From assembly GCF_020866925.1 (NCBI RefSeq), contig NZ_JAJGAK010000001.1, positions 1,346,189 to 1,410,188 on the forward strand: a stretch of 64,000 nt of DNA. Direction: 5' to 3'. A model generated the notes under the pieces. The model was not told the DNA's origin. It searched no databases and saw only the letters and a program-made list of their open reading frames with translations. This document shows, one piece after another, positions 45,584 through 53,753 of this stretch (the stretch's first letter is position 1; each line of letters begins with the position of its first letter). Source of the DNA: Noviluteimonas lactosilytica. GTDB lineage: Bacteria > Pseudomonadota > Gammaproteobacteria > Xanthomonadales > Xanthomonadaceae. The position numbers and the translations under genes were made by a program.

Positions 45584-46565
45584 GCCGGCAGCAATCACGC
45601 TGATCGAAGCGATCACGCAGGCGCTCGCGTACGAGATGCGCGCCGACGAATCCGTCGTCGTGCTCGGCGAAGACGTCGGCGTCAACGGCGGCGTGTTCCG
45701 CGCGACCGCCGGCCTGCAGGCGACGTTCGGTTCGGAGCGCGTGCTCGACACGCCGCTCGACGAAACGACGATCGCCGGCCTCACCGTCGGCCTCGCCTCG
45801 CAGGGCATGAAGCCCGTCGCCGAAGCGCAGTTCGACGGCTTCGTGTATCCGATGGTCGATCACATCATCTGCCACGCCGCGCGTTTCCGTTACCGCACGC
45901 GCGGTCGCCTGACGTGCCCGATGGTCCTGCGCGTGCCGTGGGGCGGCGGCATCCGCGCGCCGGAACATCATTCGGAAGCGAACGAGGCGATCTTCACCAA
46001 CGTGCCGGGCCTGCGCGTCGTGCTGCCGTCTTCGCCCGCGCGCGCCTACGGCCTGTTGCTGGCCGCGATCCGCGATCCGGATCCGGTCATCTTCATGGAA
46101 CCCAAGCGCATCTATCGCCAGTACAAGGAAGTCGTGCCGGACGACGGCGAAGCGTTGCCGCTCGACGTCTGCTACGTGCTGCGCGACGGCACCGACGTGA
46201 CCCTCGTGACCTGGGGCGCGCAGGTGAAGGAATGCCTGGAAGCCGCCGAAGCACTCGGCAAGGACGGCATCAGCGCGGAAGTCATCGACGTCGCCACGCT
46301 ACGTCCGCTCGACTTCGCGACCATCGCCGAATCGGTGAGCAAGACCGGCCGCTGCGTCATCGTGCATGAAGCCCCGAAGACCGCGGGCTTCGGCGCGGAG
46401 ATCGCCGCGCGCCTGGCCGAAGAATCGATGTACGACCTCGTCGCGCCGGTCGAACGCGTCACCGGTTACGACACCCACATCCCGCTCTTCCGCCTCGAGA
46501 TGAAGTATCTGCCGAGCGTGGACAAGATCGTCGCCGCCGCCAAGCGCGCGGTCGCGCACGCCTGA
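45576..46565 (+). CDS. pdhB: 2-oxoacid (pyruvate) dehydrogenase E1 beta
   Basis: A 329-residue partner of E1 alpha. EDVGVNGGVFRATAGLQATF, FDGFVYPMVDHIICHAARFR and GGGIRAPEHHSEANEAIF are typical of transketolase-type beta subunits; the ThDP-activating Glu is in DTPLDETTIAGL. The ATG lies inside the last codons of pdhA (8-base overlap), so the two subunits are made in step. Confidence 0.9.
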   Translation: MAEPAAITLIEAITQALAYEMRADESVVVLGEDVGVNGGVFRATAGLQATFGSERVLDTPLDETTIAGLTVGLASQGMKPVAEAQFDGFVYPMVDHIICHAARFRYRTRGRLTCPMVLRVPWGGGIRAPEHHSEANEAIFTNVPGLRVVLPSSPARAYGLLLAAIRDPDPVIFMEPKRIYRQYKEVVPDDGEALPLDVCYVLRDGTDVTLVTWGAQVKECLEAAEALGKDGISAEVIDVATLRPLDFATIAESVSKTGRCVIVHEAPKTAGFGAEIAARLAEESMYDLVAPVERVTGYDTHIPLFRLEMKYLPSVDKIVAAAKRAVAHA

Positions 46566-46573
46566 GGACGACC

Positions 46574-47953
46574 ATGACGACGAAACAGTTCCTGCTTCCC
46601 GACCTCGGCGAAGGCCTGCCCGACGCGACCATCGTCGAGTGGTACGTCAAGGTCGGCGACACCATCAAGCTCGACGACAACCTCGTGTCGATGGAAACCG
46701 CGAAGGCGGTGGTCGACGTGCCCTCGCCCGTGTCGGGCAAGGTGCTGAAGCTCGCCGGCGGCCCGGGCGACATCGTCATCACCGGCGCGGTGCTCGCCGA
46801 ATTCGAGATCGATCCGTCGATGCCGCAGCGCGCGGAAGGCCAGGACACCGGCCACCACCACGGTCCGCCGAAGGGCGCCGGTGCGCACGTGTCGGAAGAC
46901 AAGGTCGTCGCGTCCGACGAAGGCGGCGTGATCACCGAAACCGACGCGCCCGCACCGAAGGCCGAGCGCGAAGACAGCGGCACGGTCGTCGGTGCGATGC
47001 AGTCGTCGGATGCCGTGCGCGCCGAGGCCGCTTCGTCTGTCGGCGGCGTCAAGGCCGTGCCGGCCGTGCGCGCACTCGCGCGCAAGATGGGCGTCGACAT
47101 CGCGCGCGTGCGTGCGACCGGGCCCGACGGCGTGGTGACGATGCAGGACGTCAAGAACGCGGCGGCCGATGGTTCCGCACGCGCCGGTGCTGCCGCGCCT
47201 GCGCCGCGCGCCGCCGCTGCACCCGCGGCCGCACCGGCGCAGGCCGCTGCGCAACGCACGACGGTCTCGCAGGCCGGCAAGCCGATGCGCACGCAGCCGC
47301 CTGGCGTGCAGGCGACGGGCCAGCCGGAACAACTCAAGGGCGTGCGCCGCAACATGGCGCGCGTGATGGCCGACGCGCACGCGAAGGTCGTGCCGACCAC
47401 GCTCAGCGACGATGCCGACATCCACGCATGGGCGCCGGGCAACGACATCACCGGCCGCCTCGTGCGGTCGATCGTCGCCGCCGCGAAGGCCGTGCCCGCG
47501 CTCAACGCGTGGTTCGACGGCGACAACCTGACGCGCACGCTGCATCCGCACGTCGACATCGGCATCGCGGTCGACACCGACGATGGCTTGTTCGTGCCCG
47601 CGCTGCGCAACGCCGACGTGCTCGACGCGCGCGGCGTGCGCGAAGCGGTCAATCGCCTGCGCACGCAGGTCGAGGATCGTTCGATCCCGATGTCGGAACT
47701 CACCGGCTACACGATCTCGCTGTCGAACTTCGGCATGTTCGCCGGTCGCTACGCGACGCCGGTGATCGTGCCGCCGTGCGTTGCGATCATCGCCGCGGGC
47801 AAGGGCCGCCACCAGATGACGCCGGTGATGGGCGGATTCGAATCGCACAAGGTCATCCCGCTGTCGGTGACGTTCGACCACCGCGCCTGCACGGGCGGCG
47901 AGGCCGCACGCTTCCTCAAGGCGATGCTGGACGATCTCGCGAAGCCACACTGA
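46574..47953 (+). CDS. 2-oxoacid dehydrogenase E2 (dihydrolipoamide acyltransferase)
   Basis: A 459-residue E2. Lipoyl domain at residues about 1-80 with the lipoylated Lys in VSMETAKAVVDVPSP. An E3/E1-binding domain follows near 160-195 (VPAVRALARKMGVDIARV), then an Ala/Pro-rich linker and the catalytic domain. The active His is in TFDHRACTGGEAARFL; the usual motif is DHRxxDGxxA, and here the Asp is replaced by Thr. It starts eight bases after pdhB, completing an E1 alpha-E1 beta-E2 operon. Confidence 0.88.
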   Translation: MTTKQFLLPDLGEGLPDATIVEWYVKVGDTIKLDDNLVSMETAKAVVDVPSPVSGKVLKLAGGPGDIVITGAVLAEFEIDPSMPQRAEGQDTGHHHGPPKGAGAHVSEDKVVASDEGGVITETDAPAPKAEREDSGTVVGAMQSSDAVRAEAASSVGGVKAVPAVRALARKMGVDIARVRATGPDGVVTMQDVKNAAADGSARAGAAAPAPRAAAAPAAAPAQAAAQRTTVSQAGKPMRTQPPGVQATGQPEQLKGVRRNMARVMADAHAKVVPTTLSDDADIHAWAPGNDITGRLVRSIVAAAKAVPALNAWFDGDNLTRTLHPHVDIGIAVDTDDGLFVPALRNADVLDARGVREAVNRLRTQVEDRSIPMSELTGYTISLSNFGMFAGRYATPVIVPPCVAIIAAGKGRHQMTPVMGGFESHKVIPLSVTFDHRACTGGEAARFLKAMLDDLAKPH

Positions 47954-47969
47954 CGACAGGAGCGACACC

Positions 47970-48350
47970 ATGGCGCACCGCAGCCGACTCTCCGGTTTCA
48001 TCATCGATTGCAATACGGACGACCACGCTGCGGCCGTCGACTTCTGGAGCCAGGCGCTCGGCTACCCGAAGGGCGAACACCTCCTCGAAGAGGACGCCGA
48101 ATACACGTCGCTGAAGGACACGCCGTCCAACCTCTACGTCGAAGTGCAGAAGGTCGGCCATCCGTCGCGCGTGCACCTGGACATCGAAGCCGACGACCAG
48201 GACGCGGAGGTCGCGCGCCTCGAAGCGCTGGGTGCGAAACGCGTCGGCTGGGTGAAGCGCTGGTGGGTGATGGAAGCGCCGACCGGTCAGCGCTTCTGCG
48301 TCGTGAAGATGAAGGAACCCGACAAGGGGCCCGCGCCGAACCAGTGGTGA
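47970..48350 (+). CDS. VOC-family (glyoxalase/dioxygenase-fold) protein
   Basis: A 126-residue protein with the beta-alpha-beta-beta-beta repeats of the vicinal oxygen chelate fold: FIIDCNTDDHAAAVDFWSQA, YVEVQKVGHPSRVHLDIEA, and RFCVVKMKEPD. It resembles glyoxalase-like proteins of unknown substrate. ACAGGAG nine bases before the ATG is a clear ribosome site. It follows the E2 gene by 16 bases and may be co-transcribed. Confidence 0.75.
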   Translation: MAHRSRLSGFIIDCNTDDHAAAVDFWSQALGYPKGEHLLEEDAEYTSLKDTPSNLYVEVQKVGHPSRVHLDIEADDQDAEVARLEALGAKRVGWVKRWWVMEAPTGQRFCVVKMKEPDKGPAPNQW

Positions 48351-48354
48351 CATG

Positions 48355-48383
48355 AAAAAGGCCGCGGAAGACGCGGCCTTTTT
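48355..48383. terminator. Bidirectional terminator
   Basis: AAAAAGGCCGCG-GAAGA-CGCGGCCTTTTT, a perfect 12-base stem between the converging VOC and GGDEF genes. Confidence 0.9.
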
Positions 48384-48392
48384 CATTGCACG

Positions 48393-49487
48393 TCAGCGCG
48401 GCGTGTCGTCCGCGACCACGCGATTCCGCCCGCCTTTCTTCGCGCGATACAGCGCCTGGTCCGCGCGCTCGAATACATTCTCCGGCGCATCGCTGCCGGG
48501 CGCGCCATCGGCGACGCCCAGCGAGACGGTGATCGGCGCCGACAATGCGAGCGCTTCCACCTGGCGGCGAATGCGCTCGGCGATTTCCGCGCCGCCATCC
48601 AGGCGCGTGTCGGGCAGCACGACGAGGAATTCTTCGCCGCCGAATCGCGCGGCGATGTCGGTCGCGCGCACCGAGCGCGAGATCGCGTCGGCCACCGCGC
48701 ACAGCGCGCGATCGCCGAACAGGTGTCCGTGCCGATCGTTGATGCGCTTGAAGTGATCGATATCGAGGACGATCAGCACGTACGGGCCCGATGACAGGCG
48801 CGCGTCCGCTTCGTTCGATTCGCGCAGCTGATCCAGGCCAGTGCGATTGAGCAGGCCGGTCAATGCGTCGTGGGTCGCGGCGTACTGCAGGTCGTCGTGG
48901 CGGCGTTGCAGATCGTTGCGCGCATCTTCGGCGCGGCGCGCGACGGCTTCGCGTTGCGCGAGCAGGCGCCCCTGTTCGCGCAGGTAACGACGCAGTTCCA
49001 GCAGGTGTTCGGTCTGGCGCGCGAGGAGCTGCAGGCCTTCGAGTTGCTGTGCGGTGATCGTGCGCGGCGTGGTGTCGCCGACGCTCAGCACGCCCAGCGC
49101 CTGGCCTTCCGGGCTGAGCAACGGCACGCCGGCGTAGAAACGCGGACGCAGCCCATGCAAGCGGCGACGGCGCGCGTAGTCGGGACGCAGGTCGAGGTCG
49201 TCGACGACGAGCGTTTCCTGCGGCGCGTCGATCGCATGCCCGCACAGCGATTGCGAACGATCGAGCTGCGGCTGGTCGATGCCGGTGCGCGCCTTGAACC
49301 ACAGGCGGTCCTGGTCGATGAAGGAGATCGCCGCGGCCGGCACGTCGCACAGCATGGACGCGAGCCGCACGATGTCGTCGAACGCCTGTTCCGGCGCCGT
49401 GTCGACGATCGCGTAGCGGTCGAGCGCCGCCTGGCGCGCGGCTTCGGCAACGTCGACGAACGACAGGGATGAGGGAACAGCGGACAT
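48393..49487 (-). CDS. GAF-GGDEF diguanylate cyclase
   Basis: A 364-residue signalling protein. Residues about 25-165 form a GAF domain (IVRLASMLCDVPAAAISFID, SLCGHAIDAPQETLVVDDL). A short coiled linker (EQGRLLAQREAVARRAED) leads to a GGDEF domain (ATHDALTGLLNR, LDIDHFKRINDRHG, ARFGGEEFLVVLPD). GGEEF is an active-site variant that usually works, so it should make c-di-GMP in response to a small molecule bound by GAF. No inhibitory RxxD site is obvious. The receiver-EAL locus at 1.6-2.8 kb is the only c-di-GMP counterpart here. Confidence 0.9.
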   Translation of the reverse strand: MSAVPSSLSFVDVAEAARQAALDRYAIVDTAPEQAFDDIVRLASMLCDVPAAAISFIDQDRLWFKARTGIDQPQLDRSQSLCGHAIDAPQETLVVDDLDLRPDYARRRRLHGLRPRFYAGVPLLSPEGQALGVLSVGDTTPRTITAQQLEGLQLLARQTEHLLELRRYLREQGRLLAQREAVARRAEDARNDLQRRHDDLQYAATHDALTGLLNRTGLDQLRESNEADARLSSGPYVLIVLDIDHFKRINDRHGHLFGDRALCAVADAISRSVRATDIAARFGGEEFLVVLPDTRLDGGAEIAERIRRQVEALALSAPITVSLGVADGAPGSDAPENVFERADQALYRAKKGGRNRVVADDTPR

Positions 49488-49582
49488 TGCGGGGCCTGGG
49501 GGGACCGGGGGGGCCGGCTTCCTGCCGTCGCGAACTTCCTGAATGAGGGGGATTTTACGGATTGCCCGGCGTCAAACCGGAA

Positions 49583-49888
49583 TCAGCGCCGCAACATTCG
49601 ATGCCGGAGCCAGAACGCCAGCCCCAATGCCGTGAGGAATGCGCCATACGAGACCGAGGTCCCGACGATCTGCTGCCACAACCTCCCGAAGCCCCGATCG
49701 GCCCATTCCAGGGCCCAGTGGAGGCTGAGGAAGAAGGCCAGCGACGAGGCGGCCAGCGCCCCGAGGTCGAACCACGTCCGCCAGGACGGGCGCGGCTGGC
49801 GCGGGTAGATCCAGAAGAGCACTGCGAGGATCGCGAACCACGGGAGGAACAGGATCGCGGCGAGGTTGTGTTCGACGAAGGCGTTCAT
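49583..49888 (-). CDS. Small membrane protein coupled to trpS
   Basis: A 101-residue protein with about three hydrophobic segments (LAAILFLPWFAILAVLFWIY, LGALAASSLAFFLSLHWALE, VSYGAFLTALGLAFWL). Its ATG overlaps the trpS stop (ATGA), so it is translated with it. No known family recognised. The 95 bases between it and the GGDEF gene hold only G-rich sequence. Confidence 0.65.
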   Translation of the reverse strand: MNAFVEHNLAAILFLPWFAILAVLFWIYPRQPRPSWRTWFDLGALAASSLAFFLSLHWALEWADRGFGRLWQQIVGTSVSYGAFLTALGLAFWLRHRMLRR

Positions 49889-51231
49889 TGCGCCGCCTCG
49901 GTCTCCGCGAACCGCTGCAGTGCAGCGCGCAGGTCGTCGGCGCTGCCCGTCGGCGGCACGTGGCCGATCACGCCGTCGCCGAAGCGCACTTCGCCCGTTG
50001 CCGCATCGACTTCGAACGTGCGTCCGGCATCCTGCTTCGCGCGCGCGACCAACTGGCCCGCGTCGCGCGCGGAGTCGAAGCCGCCGCTCTGCAACAGCAC
50101 GCGGTCGCCGTCGACGAGCTTGAAGTAGAACTTGCCGTCGGCCTCGCGATATTGCTTGAACATCGGCGCGGCGCGTTTGGCTTCGCGCGCTTGCGTCGTC
50201 GTCGCCTGCGACGAGAGATCGCGCAGGCCCACCGCTTCGCGCAGCGTGGCGAGCAGCGGCGTCGCGTACGTCGCGCGCAGGCGCTGCGCGCCGTCGCGCA
50301 GCAGTGCTTCGATGTGCGCGGGGTTGGCCATCAACGCTTCGTACTTCTCGCGCAATGGCGCGACTTCGCGATCGATGCGCTCGAACAGCTGCTGCTTCGC
50401 ATCGCCCCACGCGATGCCGTCGGCGAAGGCCTTGCGCATCGCAGCCACTTCGTCGGCCGAGGCGAACGCCTGGTACAGCTGGAACAACGCGGAGTCCTGC
50501 GTGTCCTTCGCTTCGCCCGGCGCGCGCGAGTCGGTCTTGATCGCGAAGATCAGCTTCTTCAACTGATCGCGCGGCGCGAACAAGGGAATGGTGTTGTCGT
50601 AGCTCTTGCTCATCTTGCGGCCATCGAGGCCGGGCAAGGTGGCGACGTGCTCTTCGATCGCCGCTTCCGGCAACGCGAAGTGCTCTCCATAAAGATGATT
50701 GAAGCGCTGGCCGAAATCGCGCGCCATCTCGATGTGCTGCACCTGGTCGCGACCCACCGGCACCTTGTTCGCGTTGAACAGGAGGATGTCGGCGGCCATC
50801 AGCACCGGATACATGAAGAGGCCGGCGGTGACGCCCGCGTCGTCGTCGAGTTGCTCGATGCGGTTCTTGTCGACCGCGGCCTTGTACGCATGCGCGCGAT
50901 TGAGCAGGCCCTTGCCCGCCACGCACGTCAGCAACCACGTGAGCTCCGGGATCTCCGGCACGTCGCTCTGGCGATAGAACCACACCTTCGCCGGATCGAG
51001 TCCGCACGCGAGCCACGCGGCGGCGATTTCGAGCGTCGAACGCTGCACGCGCGCCGGCTCCTGCACCTTGATCAGCGCGTGGTAGTCGGCGAGGAAATAG
51101 AAACTCTCGGTCGCGGCGTCGCGGCTGGCGGCGATGGCCGGCCGGATCGCACCGACGTAATTGCCCAGGTGCGGCGTGCCTGACGTGGTGATGCCGGTGA
51201 GGACACGGGTGCGCGGGGTCGTGGAAGGCAT
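49885..51231 (-). CDS. trpS: Tryptophanyl-tRNA synthetase with C-terminal extension
   Basis: A 448-residue class I synthetase charging tRNA-Trp. VLTGITTSGTPHLGNYVGAI holds the HIGH-like signature, and PGLDGRKMSKSYDNTIPLF the KMSKS loop. GLLNRAHAYKAAVDKN and DQVQHIEMARDFGQRFNHL are family motifs. The core ends near residue 345. A further 90 residues, including KFYFKLVDGDRVLLQSGGF, look like a YegP/DUF1508-type small beta domain that standard TrpRS proteins (about 335 residues) lack. The start at 51231 is preferred over a frame extending to 51318 because homology begins there. Confidence 0.92.
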   Translation of the reverse strand: MPSTTPRTRVLTGITTSGTPHLGNYVGAIRPAIAASRDAATESFYFLADYHALIKVQEPARVQRSTLEIAAAWLACGLDPAKVWFYRQSDVPEIPELTWLLTCVAGKGLLNRAHAYKAAVDKNRIEQLDDDAGVTAGLFMYPVLMAADILLFNANKVPVGRDQVQHIEMARDFGQRFNHLYGEHFALPEAAIEEHVATLPGLDGRKMSKSYDNTIPLFAPRDQLKKLIFAIKTDSRAPGEAKDTQDSALFQLYQAFASADEVAAMRKAFADGIAWGDAKQQLFERIDREVAPLREKYEALMANPAHIEALLRDGAQRLRATYATPLLATLREAVGLRDLSSQATTTQAREAKRAAPMFKQYREADGKFYFKLVDGDRVLLQSGGFDSARDAGQLVARAKQDAGRTFEVDAATGEVRFGDGVIGHVPPTGSADDLRAALQRFAETEAAQ

Positions 51232-51359
51232 TGCGAAGACACGTGGAAACAAGGCGCCCAGTGTACCCGCGGCGCGCCCAACCCCGCCCGGACCACCCGT
51301 GCGTTCAAGGGAATGCACTGTTTACCGCTGGCTCCCTTTCCATCGCGAGGCCTACCGAC

Positions 51360-52169
51360 ATGTTGCGCAACCTGCTCCTGCTCTCTGCCCTGCTCGCCAC
51401 GACCAGCGGTTGCCCGACCGCCTGGGGCCGCTCCCTCGTCGATGTCGACCTCGTCGACCGGGATACCGGGCAGTGGCTTCCCGAAACCCCGTGGCGCGGC
51501 GACATCTGGGTTCCCGGCGTGCCCGGCCATCGCTATGCCGTGCGCCTGACCAACACCTCGGGCGAGCGTGTGCTGGTCGTCCTGTCGGTCGACGGCGTCA
51601 ACGCGGTCAGTGGGCAGACCGCGCATCCCTCGCAGGCGGGCTACGTCCTTGGCCCGTGGCAGAGCACCGAAGTCGCGGGCTGGCGCAAGTCGCTCGACGA
51701 CGTCGCGCAGTTCGTCTTCACCGACCTGCCCGATTCGTATGCCGCGCGCACGGGGCGACCGCGCAACGTCGGTGTCGTCGGCATCGCGGTGTTCCGCGAA
51801 GCGCGGCCGATCGCGTACGAACCTCCACCGCCGACGGTCGTCCCTTATGAAGGCATGCGCGAAGAGAGCGCTCGCGCCGATGCGCCTGCACAGTCCGCAC
51901 CACGCGCGCCGTCCGCGCAAGCGAAGGCCGCGAGCGAAGCCGACGCGATGAACCGCCAGCGCCTCGGCACCGGCCATGGCCAGCGCGAATACTCGCGCGT
52001 GGAATACGCGGACTTCGTGCGCGCTTCGCGCTCACCCTCGCAGGTGACCGAATTGCGTTACGACGATCGCGATGCGCTGGTCGCGATGGGCGTGTTGCCC
52101 CGGCCGCGTCCTTACTGGTCGACGCAGACGCCGCGCGCGTTCCCCGACGGGTTCGTCGCCGACCCATGA
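51360..52169 (+). CDS. Exported protein of unknown function
   Basis: A 269-residue protein with an export signal; LLLLSALLATTSGC may be a lipoprotein signal with Cys18. Residues about 25-150 form a beta-rich domain (VDLVDRDTGQWLPETPWRG, YAVRLTNTSGERVLVVLSVD, YVLGPWQSTEVAGWRKSL). Residues 160-200 are Ala/Pro/Ser-rich; the rest has GTGHGQREYSRVEYADF. The N-terminal domain recurs in exported proteins of Xanthomonadaceae and Burkholderiales as I recall, without known role. The 128 bases between it and trpS should hold both promoters. Confidence 0.7.
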   Translation: MLRNLLLLSALLATTSGCPTAWGRSLVDVDLVDRDTGQWLPETPWRGDIWVPGVPGHRYAVRLTNTSGERVLVVLSVDGVNAVSGQTAHPSQAGYVLGPWQSTEVAGWRKSLDDVAQFVFTDLPDSYAARTGRPRNVGVVGIAVFREARPIAYEPPPPTVVPYEGMREESARADAPAQSAPRAPSAQAKAASEADAMNRQRLGTGHGQREYSRVEYADFVRASRSPSQVTELRYDDRDALVAMGVLPRPRPYWSTQTPRAFPDGFVADP

Positions 52170-52175
52170 AAAAAT

Positions 52176-52204
52176 GACGGCCCGGTAGAACCCGGGCCGT
52201 CTTT
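52176..52204 (+). terminator. Rho-independent terminator
   Basis: GACGGCCCGG-TAGAAC-CCGGGCCGTC followed by TTT, seven bases after the stop of the exported-protein gene. Confidence 0.8.
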
Positions 52205-52279
52205 GTGCATCCCTGCAGCGGCGCAACACTCCTGGAACGCCGCGTGCCGCTCCTCGTCGTCGGACCTCGAACTTGGAAC

Positions 52280-52441
52280 TTAGTCGTTCTTTTCCTTCGT
52301 GGCCGTGTCGTCGATCTTGTCGCCCGCTGCTTCGATGTCCTTGCCAGCGCCGGCGACGGTGTTGCACGCCGTGAGGAAGTTCAGCGAGAACAGGCCGAGG
52401 ATCATCAGGTAGACCAGGCGCTTCGTCAGCGAACCTTTCAT
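52280..52441 (-). CDS. Entericidin-family small lipoprotein
   Basis: A 53-residue protein: KRLVYLMILGLFSLNFLTAC, then NTVAGAGKDIEAAGDKIDDT. The lipobox LTAC and the short acidic, helical mature part match entericidin A/B, membrane-anchored peptides linked to stress and programmed lysis in E. coli. AAGGAG nine bases before the ATG confirms the start. Only one copy is seen, so an antidote/toxin pair as in E. coli is not evident. The 125 bases upstream hold no other gene. Confidence 0.88.
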   Translation of the reverse strand: MKGSLTKRLVYLMILGLFSLNFLTACNTVAGAGKDIEAAGDKIDDTATKEKND

Positions 52442-52566
52442 GTGTCGGCTCTCCTTGGTGGAATGTCGCGGGACGACACCCCGCCGTCCTCGCTGCCCAT
52501 TCGACGCAAGCGACCGTGAAGCCCGCGTCGAGTGCCGAGCGGGCCTTGCTCATCCATTCAGCGGTG

Positions 52567-53490
52567 TCAATCGCGCATCAAGGTCGACTTGCCGAACAGG
52601 CTCTCGACCAGGTCGACGGCGAGCTTCGCGGTCGCGTTCTGCGCATCCAGCAGCGGGTTGAGCTCGACGATGTCCAGCGAGCCCATGCCGCCGCTGTCGG
52701 CGATCATTTCCATCACGAGTTGCGCTTCGCGATAGTTGGGGCCGCCCGGCACGGTGGTGCCGACGCCGGGCGCGATGCTCGGGTCGAGGAAGTCGACATC
52801 GAAGCTCACGTGCACGTGGGTGTCGGCGTCGACGCCATCGAGCGCTTCTTCCATCGCGCGCTTCATGCCGACTTCGTCGATGTAGCGCATGTCGTACACA
52901 TCGAGCCCGTGTTCCTGCACCAGGCGCTTCTCGCCTTCGTCGACGGAGCGGATGCCGATCTGGCGGATCTCGCTCGGATGCAAGGCGGGCGCGTTGCCGC
53001 CGAGTTGCGTGAGTTCCTGCGGACCGAGGCCGCACAGGCACGCGACTGGCATGCCGTGGATGTTGCCCGACGGCGTGACGTTGTGCGTGTTGAAGTCGGC
53101 GTGCGCATCCAGCCAGATCACGCGCAGCTTCTTTCCGGCCTTGCGGCAATGATTGGCGACGGCGGTGATCGAACCGATGCCGAGGCAGTGATCGCCACCG
53201 AGCAGGATCGGCATGCGGCCCGCGGCGAGTTCCGCGGCGACGCCTTCCATCACGACGCGATTCCATTCGACGACTTCGCCGAGATGGCGATAGCCGTCGG
53301 TCGGCGGTTGCCACGGATTGCGCGGGCCATCGAGGTTGCCGCGATCGACGACATCGATGCCGCGCGCGGCGAGTGCTTCGGGCAGGCCGGCGATGCGCAG
53401 CGCTTCGGGCCCGAGGCCCGCACCGCGATGACCGGCGCCGATGTCGGTCGGCGCGCCCAGGAGACTGACGGGGGGATAGGAGCGGCTCAT
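52567..53490 (-). CDS. rocF: Arginase
   Basis: A 307-residue ureohydrolase that splits arginine into ornithine and urea. All manganese-binding motifs are present: GGDHCLGIGS, WLDAHADFNTHN and SFDVDFLDPSIAPGVGT. GHRGAGLGPEALR at the N-terminus and SLDIVELNPLLD near the end are typical. Length is normal for bacterial arginase. No other arginine catabolic genes lie beside it. Confidence 0.95.
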   Translation of the reverse strand: MSRSYPPVSLLGAPTDIGAGHRGAGLGPEALRIAGLPEALAARGIDVVDRGNLDGPRNPWQPPTDGYRHLGEVVEWNRVVMEGVAAELAAGRMPILLGGDHCLGIGSITAVANHCRKAGKKLRVIWLDAHADFNTHNVTPSGNIHGMPVACLCGLGPQELTQLGGNAPALHPSEIRQIGIRSVDEGEKRLVQEHGLDVYDMRYIDEVGMKRAMEEALDGVDADTHVHVSFDVDFLDPSIAPGVGTTVPGGPNYREAQLVMEMIADSGGMGSLDIVELNPLLDAQNATAKLAVDLVESLFGKSTLMRD

Positions 53491-53518
53491 GCGGCCGATG
53501 TTACTGCACCAAGGGGCA

Positions 53519-53594
53519 TGGTGCCGGCAGTCAGAATCGAACTGACGACCTACCGCTTACAAGGCGGTTGCTCTACCAACTGAGCTATGCCGGC
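53519..53594 (-). tRNA. tRNA-Thr (anticodon TGT)
   Basis: On the minus strand the sequence folds as a complete cloverleaf: acceptor GCCGGCA / TGCCGGC, D-arm AGCTCAGTTGGTAGAGCA, anticodon loop CTTGTAA (TGT), T-arm with GTTCGATTC, and encoded CCA at the 3' end. TGT reads ACA threonine codons. Confidence 0.95.
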
Positions 53595-53606
53595 GAACGC
53601 GCGCGC

Positions 53607-53612
53607 ATCCTA
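53607..53612 (-). promoter_or_regulatory. Likely -10 element of the tRNA-Thr promoter
   Basis: TAGGAT on the minus strand lies 12 bases before the tRNA start, followed by GCGCGCGC, a GC-rich discriminator typical of stable-RNA promoters. It sits in the loop of a perfect 11-base inverted repeat (53596-53606 and 53625-53635), which may only reflect GC bias. A -35 is not clear. Confidence 0.35.
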
Positions 53613-53753
53613 ACGCATTCGGAAGCGCGCGCGTTCATGCGTTTGCATGCCGTTCGTCCGTCGCAGGAACGCGCTCGGCGGCGATGCCCCCGAGGACAAT
53701 ATTCGCGCGCGGCGCTTGCGCGTCCCCTTGGCTTCCGCACCGAGGGGAAGTCA

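Noticed and set aside
53519-53594. tRNA-Thr as attachment site of a genomic island carrying the autotransporter
   Set aside because: No integrase, no repeated tRNA end and no composition change seen downstream.
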